Part shown: one piece after another, positions 25,167-36,747 of the stretch | How the letters are laid out: each line of letters begins with the position of its first letter | How positions within the stretch are numbered: position 1 is the first letter of the stretch | Origin: Nymphaea colorata | Taxonomy: Eukaryota > Streptophyta > Magnoliopsida > Nymphaeales > Nymphaeaceae | Reading direction: 5' to 3' | Assembly: GCF_008831285.2 (NCBI RefSeq) | Contig: NC_045144.1 | Coordinates: 17,871,716 to 17,935,715 of the forward strand | DNA length: 64,000 nucleotides | Notes under the pieces: model-generated | Told to the model about the DNA's origin: nothing | Seen by the model: the letters and a program-made list of their open reading frames with translations, nothing else | Databases searched by the model: none | Program-made: the position numbers and the translations under genes

Positions 25167-25651
25167 CAAAATGCTTCTGCTGTATACCTGATTTTTGCTT
25201 CTGTTCGATTTCTGTTGTCAAGCGCTCCCATTCTCTCCATTTTGGTGAAAGACTGGTTGGGGATGGAAATTTTTGGTTGTAAAGTTGCTTCTGCAACAAC
25301 TGTTTGTATCTTTCTGTGTCATTGCGTTTGGGATGGTTTGGTGCTTCAATTTTTCCCATTCCTTGCCCAGCGGGCATTTCATTTTTCCTCTTTCTTGAGG
25401 AATTTTAACACGAAAATCTGTTGGCTTCAGTGGCAAACTGCATCACATTGTATATTGCAATGTTTAATCTTTCACCACCTCCTGACCAGTTAGTCTTCAC
25501 ATGTTAGCTTGAGGAGAATTTGTTGGTTAGTGTTAAAAACTGCACGGACTTTATTTATGAACTGATACATAGAAAACAAACACATATTCTCAATGCAAAT
25601 GACCGAAGGAATGGAGCCAACTTTTCATGGAAGCCGCTGACTATGGAATTA
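25167..25651. other. Convergent 3' region between SUVH4 and SOUL gene A
   Basis: About 480 bases separate the SUVH4 stop (plus strand) from the stop of SOUL gene A (minus strand). The stretch is unique-looking and T-rich on the plus strand, as expected for the SUVH4 3'UTR. No repeat or further gene was seen. Confidence 0.5.
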
Positions 25652-27346
25652 CTACTTGTCAAATATGAACATGACTTCATTGACTCGGTTCTCATATTCA
25701 AATGGAGAATTGTAGCCTGCGACCCAGTATGTGGACGGCGTCTTCCCTCTAGGGGCAACATCAGAGGCCCAACTTGTGCCCTGTAGGCTCTGTTTAAGGG
25801 CTGCAGCTTCCATGGGAATCGTGGTCTCGTTCATGAAGCCTCCGAATCGCCTGACTGCGGCATATCTGCCCGCCGGCCACCTGACTGCGTGGACTTCCGT
25901 AGACAATGGTGGGCTCGTCTGGTACTTCTTCGGCACGTAGAAGCTGACGACGAACGACGAGTTGCAAAAGGGTCCGGTCGACGGGAGGACCTGGATGAGC
26001 ACTGGCGCTGTCATCTGTATCTTGACGTTGTCATGGTTTTTCCCTTCAATGTAGGCGAAAAGCCTGGTGAAACAGGGAAGCCACAGCTTTAGTCTGTAAG
26101 CTTAACCTCATGCATGCATCGTATTAAAAGGGATCGACACATTTACTAGTGGGTTGACTTCAAACTCCAAGTTGGAAGAGGATAAGAGTAAAATATTCAT
26201 ACCATGCATGTTCTACCCTGAAAATCAACAGTTGCCAGTTCTTTGTAATTGTAATGCATTATTTTGAAAAATTTACTCCCGTATCAAAGATTGTGATAAA
26301 CATGCAAGAACTTATAAAAAAGAGATGTGTAAAAACTTATAAAAAAAAAATGATTGGTTATCTTGGTTCCAACCTTCTGTTTTTTATTACTTTGGTGCCG
26401 TATTATTGATGATATTTCAATAAAAAACGTGTGATCTTGGTGGTGTTTGATATTTATAGGGTCAATCGCTACGTCATTTAATTTGACCTCACTTTGAGAC
26501 GACGGTCTTAAGTTGAACCGTGATCAGGATGGCAGCAAGAACTCTTTAGATGCACAGCTACTAAAAACCTTTACATGTATCATCATGTTTCCAAAACTGT
26601 TATCTTCATAAATCTAACAAACACTTTTCTGAGTAATAGAAAAAGCAGACTTGGGCTTGGAGACTTTGCTGCAGTGGTTTAATTTTCTATACTTGCATCT
26701 TCTTAAAGAAGCGATTATAAGAGACTAAGTTTCAGCAGTGAAAAATTTCTTCCTACGTATGACGACACAAAAAATTTCAACTTAAAAAAGTCAGACCATT
26801 TTAGGGCCGACTTTCTTTTTCTAGAGGAACAAGTGAAATGCTTTTTCACCACGCATGTTTGATTTCAGACAAAATCGATGTTATTTCACCCATTTTGAAC
26901 ACACTAAATCTACTGAAATCTTTTTTCAGAACTATCAAACACCTTCTAATAGTATAAAACACCGAAGTAAAGGCCTTTTGAACCTTAGAAACCTTCACCA
27001 AAGTAAGCATGATGGATTTATAACTTAAAATACCAAAGGCAGTACATAATAGAGAAGATAGGCCGAAATGTCTCTGCAAGACACATGGCCGCCTCCTGTT
27101 TGCTACTTACGTGCCGAAGCCCTGGCTGGTAGCCTGAGTGTAGGAGGTAGTGTTGATACTTGGAGTAGACATCCAGACAGGAGCCTTGTAGTGCCTTATC
27201 TCAAACTCGCTCTGCCGGGTCACCACCTCATAGAGAGGGCACTCAAGGGACTTGCAGTTCAAGGGGATGCCATAGGGAGCAGCACCACCGTTGCCAATGG
27301 CTACTGCCTGGTGAACAGAGAGCAGAAAGAGGAGCACAGTAAGCAT
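25652..27346 (-). CDS. SOUL heme-binding-like protein, gene A
   Basis: This is a SOUL/HBP-family protein; family members bind tetrapyrroles, but in vivo roles in plants are poorly defined. Two exons, 27111-27346 and 25652-26063, join in phase 2 with a GTAAGT donor, giving 215 aa. Residues 1-16 form a hydrophobic signal peptide (MLTVLLFLLSVHQAVA), so the product is probably secreted or enters the secretory pathway. The mature N-terminus has the C31-x4-C36-P-x-Y motif shared by the array, followed by FEIRHYKAPVW. Exon 2 carries the family MTAPV motif, VSFYVPKKYQ, AVRRFGG and the ending VNEVMFIFDK. It is closest in layout to gene B. A TATA box about 60 bases upstream supports the start. Confidence 0.9.
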
Positions 27347-27404
27347 GGTGGCGATAATGAAGTCTGGTGTCCACTACCAACTACATTTGGAGCGTGGAAG
27401 GAGG

Positions 27405-27414
27405 TATATATATA
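27405..27414 (-). promoter_or_regulatory. Candidate TATA box for SOUL gene A
   Basis: TATATATATA lies 59-68 bases upstream of the gene A ATG on the minus strand, which allows a short leader of about 30 bases. The flanking text is not a long microsatellite, which strengthens the call. Confidence 0.5.
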
Positions 27415-27419
27415 CGTAT

Positions 27420-29928
27420 AAACAGAGCTGAATTTTCTTAATTTGTGGTGATAATCTTTTCTTGGCATTCTCTCTTCTCCCAGTTTTCTTCAAGGAAATA
27501 CTTGTGGATCTGCTTGTAGCAACGAATGCTACTGCCTAATGGAGTTTACTACAGAACGTGTGGTTGGCAGCCTCTCTCACTTCGGTTCTGCTTTATTTGG
27601 CCGCCATTAATGTCGTCTGAGTTTGATGCAGACATGGGTAGCCTGGTTTTGGGCTCCTCCTACCCATTTGGTTCTAATCCACGGCTCATTGTTATCGTGT
27701 CATGTTTCCTACCACAACTTTGGTCAACCAAGCCAGAAGGCCCCCCCTTATCTCTTTCATAGTTTTCAATCAACAAGATGCATGGCAAAGTTCATTGTTT
27801 CAAGTGCATTTATGTCTGGTCTGCAACCCTTAAAGGCTCTGCGTGCATATTTACTCTTGTGGGTCCTCATATTTCCGCTGAGGAACTGTCAAAGGATTTT
27901 CAATTAGGTAGGCATTGTTTTCGACAAAGAATGTTACAGTTGACTATGATCCTCAATCAAGTTCCAGCCCTGCCATTGCGTTGCCTTAAAAGTTTTCCAC
28001 GAAGTTTTTGGTGGTCAATTTGAAGGTGTTGAGCAATGGAAACAGTAACAAATTCTTTGATATATATGCTCTAAATATTTATAAAACACTATAATACTCT
28101 GTTCCATGAATCTGCTCTTATTTTTTAAGAAGATAGATGATTGCCAATGCCCTCTTAGACTTACATGGTTATAATCTTATAGACTCATAAAGAAGATATG
28201 CATGCCACAAACCCTGGGGATCGTTGGTGCCCAAAGCAATGTTGTAAAAACAAGTCTGAATCAATTGATCTAGTTTTAGTTTTGTGGTTACAATGGGAAC
28301 CTGTGTTCTACCCTTGCACAAAAAAGATACTTTCGTCTTTTTATAAAGCTCTTGTGAAAATATTTATGCTTAAGAAGGGCATGCATTTTTGTTATTTTAT
28401 ACAAAAAAAGAATTTTATTGTTAGTAATCGTTTCTTCGATATTTTTTTAGAAAAATTGAGCGTCAATTAATTAACTTTTAAGACCCAATTGTTATTTATA
28501 CGAGAGTTTCCCCCCCCCCAATTTTTACAACATTTGATCTCAAGATCGAAACCTTGCCTTAAGCGTCTCTTTGAAAGATCATCCCTTTGCGACAAGCGAA
28601 GAATAGATAACGTGGTTGAGTGTATCTATCGGCCAATAACTCATACGTACCATCCATCGCCATCAACGTTGCCCCTAAAAATCAATGCCAGCCGTTCATC
28701 TATTTAGCAAACTTAGGTTTACATTGATGGCGCAAGTGGCGGGATTGGAATCTCGATGGAGGAGAGGAACGCGCATGTACGTATAAACACCGCAATTAAT
28801 TCAACGTGCTTGCGGCAGGGCTCGTTCACACTTCACGGGCATGGAAACATCCACATATTGTTAATGCTTTCAGTTTCTCTCAAAACTAGCTGGGCATTAC
28901 TTGTAGGGTTGCACAACAAGTTGAGTCAACTCGGGCTCGACTCGAACTCGCTCGAAAAAATTTGGTTTGGGCTCGACTCATTTTTAAGCTCGGCTCGGGC
29001 TCGATTCGAACTCGCTCGAAAAAGCTCGGCTAGGGCTCGATTCGAACTCGCTCGAAAAAGCTCGTCTAGGGCCAGCCTAAGGTTCAATAAAGTTGGTTTT
29101 GGGTTGGCCTGGACCCTTGTTGGCAGCGTCCAAGCCTAACTTGCTTAGCGGCCTAGCTTGATTGTCAACTTGAAACCCTTAATATTTCATTCTTTTAATA
29201 TCTCAAAAACCCACGGCAATGTAGTGAGAGTTTTTTATGGAAGCCATCAAAGACGCACAAAGCATTTCCAAAGGAGTCATTGGCCAGGCGCTAAAAGTGT
29301 GGTTCAGAAGAGAAAGAGAAAAAAAAAATCTAGATTTAGACGTAAGCCCTTCATGAATGAAGGTGAAGCGTTAATGCCAATGTTGTATAAATAAGCTTGA
29401 ATCTTCGATTTTGATTGGGAACATTGGCAGATCAATTCAATTACAGAGGTACTGTTATGGGGAAGAACTAAAGTTTTCAAATTTTGATTGGGGCCGAAAT
29501 AACATTTTTCAAAAATTTTATATAAAACAAGTGAACTTTTTAAAAATTTACAAGCATTTTGTTTTTTATTTTTTTTTGGTGGTGGGTCGGGCCAGGCCTC
29601 ACCTTGTTTCTACCCCTGATCCTGTCAATCATACATTATTGTTTATAATTGCATTTTTTATTTTAATTAGTTATATATATTTTGTTTTTGTGAAAATGTA
29701 TATAATGAGATTATTTGCCACCACATCTAGGTGATAGGTGCAAATTTATGTATTGAACTTGGATCTGCTATAGAGTCCAATTAAGCAAGCCTTGTTGACT
29801 CCATCCGACCCGACTTCAAAAAGCTTACAAACAACATAATGGCTCAAAGATTTTTCTTGATATATAAATGCCAAGCAAAAATCTCCAAAAGAATTTGGCC
29901 ATTCATCTTGTGAGTTGTGATCTAACAA
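27420..29928. other. Intergenic region between SOUL genes A and B
   Basis: No gene was recognised. The stretch holds a poly(C) run near 28511-28520, text starting caatgttgtaaaaacaagtctg at about 28241 that resembles the start of the intron-6 element, and a GAGCTCGA-type repeat at 28905-29160 (listed separately). The remainder is AT-rich and unassigned. Confidence 0.5.
28905..29160. repeat. Dispersed GAGCTCGACTCGA-type repeat, copy 2
   Basis: Short tandem-like variants of ggctcgactcgaactcgctcgaaaa recur at roughly 50-60-base intervals, including gctcgattcgaactcgctcg twice. The subtype with 'cgctcgaaaaa' differs from copies at 10.7 and 45.9 kb but shares the CTCGA core. Confidence 0.55.
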
Positions 29929-30800
29929 TTATTGATCGAAAATGAACATGATCTCATTGATGGAATCATCTCCTTGCAACAAGGGATTGACAAAGCTTGC
30001 AACATGATAGTCTGGGGAAGTGGTGTTCCCTTGCCAAGGGGAGCCCTGCAGACTCTGCTTGAGCTTCTCTACTTCTAGAGGGACGTTTACGTCACCAGCA
30101 ACGCCGCTGAATCGCCGGACTGCCGCATGATGGCCGGCCGGCCACCGGACAACCTGTGTCTCTTGAGAAGATGGTGGGTTCTCTTGGATCTTCTTTGGTA
30201 CATAGAAGTAAACTGTGCAGGTGGGAGTTCCTGTTGAGGATGATGAGACTTTGGTCACAGTTGGTCCGGTTAGTGGGATTGACATGTCGGCATCGTTGTT
30301 CCCACCAAAGAAGGAGTAAAGGCTGAAATAAGACCATCTCAGAGCTATTATTTATGACTACTTTTGCAGATTAAGATCTTGGATTTGGTTGAGCTAAATA
30401 AAATAAACCATATGAAAGACCCGTAATAGAGGTTAATTAACAATACCATGAACTGCAAAGAAGCCTCGGAAACAATCCTGGCCTAACTTCTACTGTACTT
30501 TGCAATCGGAGGAAGAAGAAAATTAAACGAGAGGAAGGAAGGAAGGACGAATCGTGCAACTTACCTGGCAAAGCCGATGATTGATGCAACAGAGAAGCTG
30601 CCATTAACGGGGACGGAAGACACCCACACGGGCGACTCGTACTGCCTTATCTCAAAGGCGTTGCCCTTGTCATATGCCACAACTCGGTAAGGAGGGCACT
30701 CCTGGTTCTCATTGCAACTGGACGGTATCTCATAGGGTGGTGTGCCGGCATGACCAAGAGAAGAAGAGAACAACAGAAGCAGCACCAATGGCAGCACCAT
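29929..30800 (-). CDS. SOUL heme-binding-like protein, gene B
   Basis: Two exons, 30565-30800 and 29929-30322, join in phase 2 (donor GTAAGT) to give 209 aa. Exon 1 has exactly the same length (236 nt) as in gene A. Residues 1-17 are a strong signal peptide (MVLPLVLLLLFSSSLGH). The Cys motif here is C29-x5-C35-P-P-Y, one residue longer than in the other copies, followed by FEIRQYESPVW. In exon 2 the usual MTAP is replaced by IPLTGP; YFYVPKK, AVRRFSG and the ending INEIMFIFDQ match gene A. A 32-base (CT)n tract precedes the start on the coding strand. An out-of-frame upstream ATG at 30808 lies 8 bases before the chosen ATG, which has the better context (A at -3, G at +4). Confidence 0.9.
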
Positions 30801-30806
30801 CCTTCC

Positions 30807-30829
<23 letters not shown>

Positions 30830-30844
<15 letters not shown>

Positions 30845-32330
30845 TTAAAGCTTGGAAATTAGGGGAGTGTCATTGCACTTGTAGATAGGGATTTCCATTT
30901 TCCAAGAGCTTGATTGTAAATTGTTGAACCAAGAGATTTTTTGGATTTTCTTTCTAAAATTGTGATTTGATTCCTTTTGTTTTTCAAAATTGCATCTGAT
31001 TAACATAAGATTTGATACTTAGGTTTAATTGAGACAAATCTTCTGACCCTACTAACATAAGATTTGACGTTCAAATAGAGTTGGGACAGATCGTGGTCGA
31101 ATCCTACTTGGGCATGAGTTTTTGTATTCACGTTGAGCTGTGGAACTGCATATGGAATTTGAATCAGATCTCGTTGGCATAATGTATTTGTTTTGAAGAA
31201 CACCTTAGGAGACAAGCCAGTAGGCCAATAGCAGCTCCTAAAATCCAGTGCTTGTTGCCAAAACGAAAGCTCCCAATCTCGAATAACAAATCCCCAACAC
31301 TGAAATATCCAGGAGTTGGGATCTCAATGCTGAATACATGCATTCGAACTTCGTTCTCTTAAGACAACAACAGCGCCATGTACTTAGTCAACAGACTGTC
31401 GACTTGATGAAGGATCGACCCGCGCAAGTAGAAATGAAAGTAAACACTACAAAATAAAAAAATTTGAGCCCAACAAGCTGTAGAGAAGTGGTAAAAAGAA
31501 GAATATGAATTGTCAAGTCAAAATCCAAAATCGACCTTACATAATGTTGCCTGATTTTTCTCCTGGCGTTGTTCTAGAGGTCAGGAGAGAGAGAGAGAGA
31601 GAGAGTTGAAAGCTAGGAAAACAAGAAAGAACTAGGCTGAAAATTTTCACAAACGAGTAAGGCATTAGATGCTCTGTAACCCTCTTCAGTGAAACAAAAT
31701 GAGACCATTATCATTATAACTTCACAAATTATGGGAGCATATACAACCATCTGAGTTTGTTCAGACATTCAAATGTTCTATATTCTTTTACTACACATGA
31801 CTTCCCCAACCCAAAGCAGCAAAAGATAGAAAAATAGCTAAAACTCACAAAGATCATGTATGGAACATGCGCTTTTCTAGAAGTAGAAAAGATCATTATA
31901 TCCAGCTACAACAGAGTGAAATCTCCAAAGAATTAGCGATTGAGCTTCTGCAACGACGACCAACAAGTGTGTTGCAACAGTAGATATCCTTGTACTGACA
32001 AGCTCTTAAAGCGATATTTCTTCGCTCATGTAGCATAGGTAAATGGAGAGACACTTCTCTACAGTACCAAACAAGCAAAAATTGGCCACTCGAGATTGTT
32101 GCAGCTTGCAATAATTAAATGGCCTTCTTTGCATGTTCATCATACCTGCCAAGAGCCCACGGCTAAATTTGGCAATGCCTATGAAGAAAATAACACAGGA
32201 ATTAAAATCAGAAGGTAGCAACAGTTCATTGGCAAAACCGAAAGCAAGGTGCAAGTAAATTTGCCAGGATGGGTAACTTCAAAGCAGCACGAGCATTGGG
32301 GAACTTTTACCAGGATAGGATGATCAACAG
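30830..32330. other. Intergenic region between SOUL gene B and PEX19
   Basis: It opens with a (GA)n tract (about 30810-30841) and has another short one near 31590. No gene was recognised. The part nearest 32340 probably includes the PEX19 3'UTR, since PEX19 ends at 32341 on the minus strand. Confidence 0.45.
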
Positions 32331-32340
32331 CGTAAGTATC

Positions 32341-34642
32341 TCACATTATACAACAATTTGGTGTGGATTGCAGCATCTCCGGTGACCTGTAAAAGCCATG
32401 ACTGAATAAGGAAGAGGCAACAGAATAGTGAAGCAAGTAATGGAAGGGGGATCGACATAGAATGCAACTACAAACCACAGATGCAGAAAATAACATGACT
32501 AAACGTGAAGATTGGCTTTCACCTTAAAATTAAACTCAAAATAAAAATGAAGGTTCTGCAACTCAAAACTTGGCTAGACGTAAGTTATTGCACTGGATGC
32601 CCTGACTAGGGGCAGCCTGTGAGCAAATATGGTAGACTAAGTGCAAGAACCACCAGGAAAAGAGTTTCCATGGGAAAGCTACAGTGCAGAAGGCTCTTGA
32701 ATGTCATGCCCTTTCCAGTGAAGCGTCTTCCCTCCATGCCCCATGGGTGAGAAATAAATGGTACCTCAGGTATATATCATTACCATTATGAACTGAAACC
32801 TTCATGTCCAGTAACTTGACAGAGCAAGTAAAATAAAAAATAAATTGACACAGCAAATGCAATCCAAAAGGAAGCTGGATATGTTCTGGTAAACTTGTCA
32901 AAAATAAATATGAAGAAAACATCATTATACTTTTGATTTTTTTTTCATTTGAAAAAAAAATCATGTTGTTGCTACATTGAATTAATTAAGTCAAGTTACT
33001 GAGACTGGATCATGTGTAATATAAGAAAAGAACGTGCATCTACGGCAACAACCAAACTGAAGCCTCTTTGAGTAGATGTTACCGATTAATATGACAGGAA
33101 CAGATGCAAAAATGCTGATCACTTGTGACAAGAACAAGGATAATAAAAACTCACAGTTGACCTCCTAGACTTGCTAGGTCAAGGTCAGGAGCAAGCTCTT
33201 GCACAATATCGTTTGGAGGTTGGCCACATTCTTGCATCTTCTGCATAAGTTCAACAATCTTGTTGAAGTTATTAGGTTCATTTTCATAAACCTCAATTAA
33301 CTTCTTTATAAGCTCATACTGGTCACTATAACGTTGATACTCTTCGGTACTCAACCCAGATTTATGCTCTTCCAACCACTTTGGATATCTTTCTCCAATT
33401 TCTTTCATAGGTTCATGTAGAATTTCCTTCGACAAAAGCTGATGCATCATGGTCTCAACTATTGTCTCCATGTCCTGAGCAAATGAAGAGGGAAACATAT
33501 TACATACAACTGCATAGGAGTACATAATGATAGAAAGCTAAAGCAGTACCTTTGGTGGAAGATAACCATCACCAAATGGCAATCCGTATACATAACAATT
33601 TTAGGTGGATGAAGGGAAGCAGCAATATTAGATAGGTACAACATTATCGTTCTCGACTTATTTAAGAGGACAAACATTCTTACGAACATACAGCTTCATT
33701 ACTTTTTGCATAGGCAAAAGAGCGGATTAGCTTCAACAAGCATTTAAGAAGAACAAAGCTACAGTCTCTAATTCGGCACATCGTCTAGACAAACACATGG
33801 AATAAGCATGTCTATTCAAGCATGTCAAATGGATGCAGTTTGAGGTAGCCAACACATTATTTTGAATATGTGTAGTTCCAACTGTTCAATCATTATAACT
33901 AGACAAAGCCTTCAATCTGAAAATCCAAATCACTAGCTATACATATTTTACAGGCTTGAAGAAATATCAAAGAAAAAAACTCGAGATCCAAACAAAAGCA
34001 ATTTGATAGAAGAACTAACTAATGAAAAGAATCACAATGAAAAATGAGACTGAATTGGAGATAAACAGAATCTTATCTGCCCTTCCCTCCAAAGAAGAAG
34101 AAGCAGAAGAAGAAACCAAATGGGACCTCAGTTTATGTTGAGGTCGAGACGCGAACATACCTGAGACCCAGCTAGCTCTTCAAACTGCTTGACGAGATTC
34201 TCCATCATCTGTTCATCAGGGACATCATCCGGAATAGGACCAGTACCGGCAGCAAATTCTAAACCTTTGACAGCCTCTCTAGTCTGCTGAGTAAGCTGCT
34301 CCAACGCTTCAGCTACATGGCTGTCCCTCCCGGAGGCAGAAACCTTGTTCTTCATTTTCTTTTTCTTCTGTAATTCGGGTAACCCAAGACCACCCAATCC
34401 TTTAACTGAATCATTTTCCTTTTTTTCATCACCGTTACCAGGAAGTTGGCCTCCTGATCCATCCCTAGAGAGCCAATAAATTGAAAAAGAAAAGGTTGAT
34501 TTTCAATCCACCACATTGGAAGAAGTTGGATCCGGAAAAGATTAATACCTTTGGCTACCACCCAAATCAACATTTGCAAAATCATCCAGTGCACCTATTG
34601 CATCCAAACAGACATATTACGGACGAGAGAGAGGGAAGGAGG

Positions 34643-34712
<70 letters not shown>

Positions 34713-34755
34713 TGTCAAGGAGAGCATCTAAATCGTCTGGAAGGGGGTTGGCCAT
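32341..34755 (-). CDS. PEX19: Peroxisome biogenesis protein PEX19
   Basis: PEX19 is the cytosolic chaperone and import receptor for peroxisomal membrane proteins, docking on PEX3. Five exons (34713-34755, 34549-34594, 34161-34464, 33155-33474, 32341-32386) read in frame to 252 aa, close to Arabidopsis PEX19 (about 248). The start [20 protein letters not shown] is the PEX3-binding helix region. The middle has [20 protein letters not shown]. The C-terminal cargo domain has [20 protein letters not shown] and [19 protein letters not shown]. The last 46-nt exon encodes [14 protein letters not shown] and stop, a CaaX farnesylation box. Intron 1 is only 118 nt; its donor (GTACTC) is weak and runs straight into a 65-nt (CT)n repeat on the coding strand. 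The gene lies between two groups of SOUL genes but is unrelated to them. Confidence 0.95.
34645..34709. repeat. (GA)n microsatellite in PEX19 intron 1
   Basis: An uninterrupted GA repeat of about 65 bases on the plus strand, that is (CT)n on the coding strand. It fills over half of the 118-nt intron and begins within a few bases of the 5' splice site. Confidence 0.95.
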
Positions 34756-35830
34756 TCAAAAGATGGTGATGGAATTGCTCGTACCACCTTCCAAAATCAA
34801 AGGAGATCTAACTTAAGAACAGAATAAGTCAATCGAAACTTGCAACCTACTCATAAGAGCACAATCATAATTCTAACAATATTGCAGAACTATTTTTTTA
34901 TCCTGCACGACAACCATGATCTCTCTCTCTCTCTCTCTCTCTCTTACACACACACATACACACACACACAAACACATAAATACACCATCATCTCGGCCAT
35001 GTTTGAGTGTGGATACAAATATCCTTCCTGGAATTTATAAGATAAGATTCCATCAAGTTCTTGTTTTCCTTACCAAGAAATAAATGGGAGCCTAAAGTTG
35101 AAATGTTATAATGGCTTAATAAAACCAGTAGAAACCAAATGAAGGAACTGATAGAAAAAGCTCAAAACACACTCTCCACCCCAGATTCTTGATACCCACT
35201 AGCCCGAACTGTTCAACATCTGCAAAGCTCAGGTAATTGTAAGCCTTTAGATGTTTGTGGTAACATCCAGCTCAAGCACTACCACCAAATCGCTAACAGA
35301 ACTCTGAAAATGCTTGTGTACGATAAAACAATCATTCAGCCTTTGCCTATTGGTCGTGAATTTGCAACACCAAGGGGCGCATGTGTAGAAAATCGATCTC
35401 CGTAAGTTGATTCGAGAACTTACAAATAAGCATCGACAAAAGAATACTGTACAATGAAATTGAGCCGACCTATGAACAGCAAAGCAATGCATACAACAGT
35501 AGAATTTTTCCTGACAGTCGTATAGCGGTAAAATTGAAAGAGGTAGAGAATTGAAGGAACAGGATTACGTTAAACATAAACAATTTCCCCAAATGTACAG
35601 TAAATTGACAATGGAATCGAAAGAGAAAAGGGGAACAGAGGCCACTCCCGCTCTCCACAGAGGGAGGGAGAGAGAGAGAGAGAAAACCTGAAGGAGGAGC
35701 GATGCTGGTGCGCTGCGTGAACAGAGGGGAAGGCGGGACGAGGCTCGATGGGAGAGAAGGGGACCGATCAGATGAGGGGAGGCCCTAGCTTCTCTACACT
35801 GGGTGCTACAAGACCAATATATAGGTATGG
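34756..35830 (-). other. PEX19 5' flank, probable leader with 5'UTR intron
   Basis: No coding exon is seen. On the minus strand a CTTCAG|GTTTTC donor-like site lies near 35689, about 100 bases downstream of the candidate transcription start, so a 5'UTR intron is plausible. Microsatellites (CT)n at 34919-34943 with a following (CA)n, and (GA)n near 35670, are present. Confidence 0.35.
35815..35826 (-). promoter_or_regulatory. Candidate TATA box for PEX19
   Basis: CCTATATATTGG on the minus strand is a good TATA box, with CT-rich leader-like sequence starting some 30-100 bases downstream. The distance to the PEX19 ATG (about 1.06 kb) requires the 5'UTR intron proposed above. Confidence 0.4.
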
Positions 35831-36747
35831 GGACGCGCATATTCAAGATCCCTACAAAAACGTTTTAAAAAGTTCAACATGTTAATATATTTCTTGTTAA
35901 TCATTTGATAGAAAATATGTTCTGATTAAATTTATTTTCATTAAAAATTTGTTTTTCATAGCGTTAAATTTATGTGTCCTAAGAGCTGTTAATTTTTTAC
36001 AATTAAATAACAAATTTAAAACCTTCAAAATGAATAACTTAAAATATGTTTTCGATTAAATCACTTTAAACATAACATCTACAAAGATAAATGGCACAAA
36101 CGTCCATCAATAATCTATTTAAAGGGTCCCATTTTTCTACATGGACAGGAAAAGAAGCTACTTCACTTGTAATAAGAGACTTTAAATGAAACACCAATAT
36201 CTAAGCTTGTTTAGGGTTATTAATTTCATAAAAAACATATGTTAAAAAATGAAAATTTTTGTTAATTTCGCAGATCTTTTCTACCAAACTAAGAAGGGCA
36301 ATAAGTCCAACCAGACTGTGTTAGTTTTTCATTTTCATGTCTTATTCTCATTCATTTGCTTTCTTTTTTAAAAGTTATTTTTCCTTTACAAACCATTTTT
36401 ATTCTAAAATTAGTGAATTATATATATATATATATAGTTTAAAATTTGAGACTGATTTTACTCATTTCTCAAACAATAATCATCCTTTCACTAAATTCCG
36501 AAACGTAGATCTAAATTCACGTGATAACTCCGTTCATTAATATCATTAAAAGCATTACAAACTACACAAAACATAATGCCCCTTGGTGAACACAGACAAA
36601 AGGCTAAAAAGAAAAAGAGAACCCTAATTATTTCTTATTTCTGCCTCCCCTGTCATCTTCTAGCTATCTTCATCCTATTCTTCTGACACACCATGATTAC
36701 AGCACCCGGAGCTCTATGATCATGGCGGCCGGCCTCTCTGCACCAAT
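35830..36747. other. Intergenic region between PEX19 promoter and SOUL gene C
   Basis: AT-rich DNA with a (TA)n tract at 36421-36437 and no gene. Near 36510 the phrase gatctaaattcacgtgataa matches text near 39690 and 42483 downstream of copies D and E, so this is part of the duplicated flank of the SOUL array. Confidence 0.45.
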
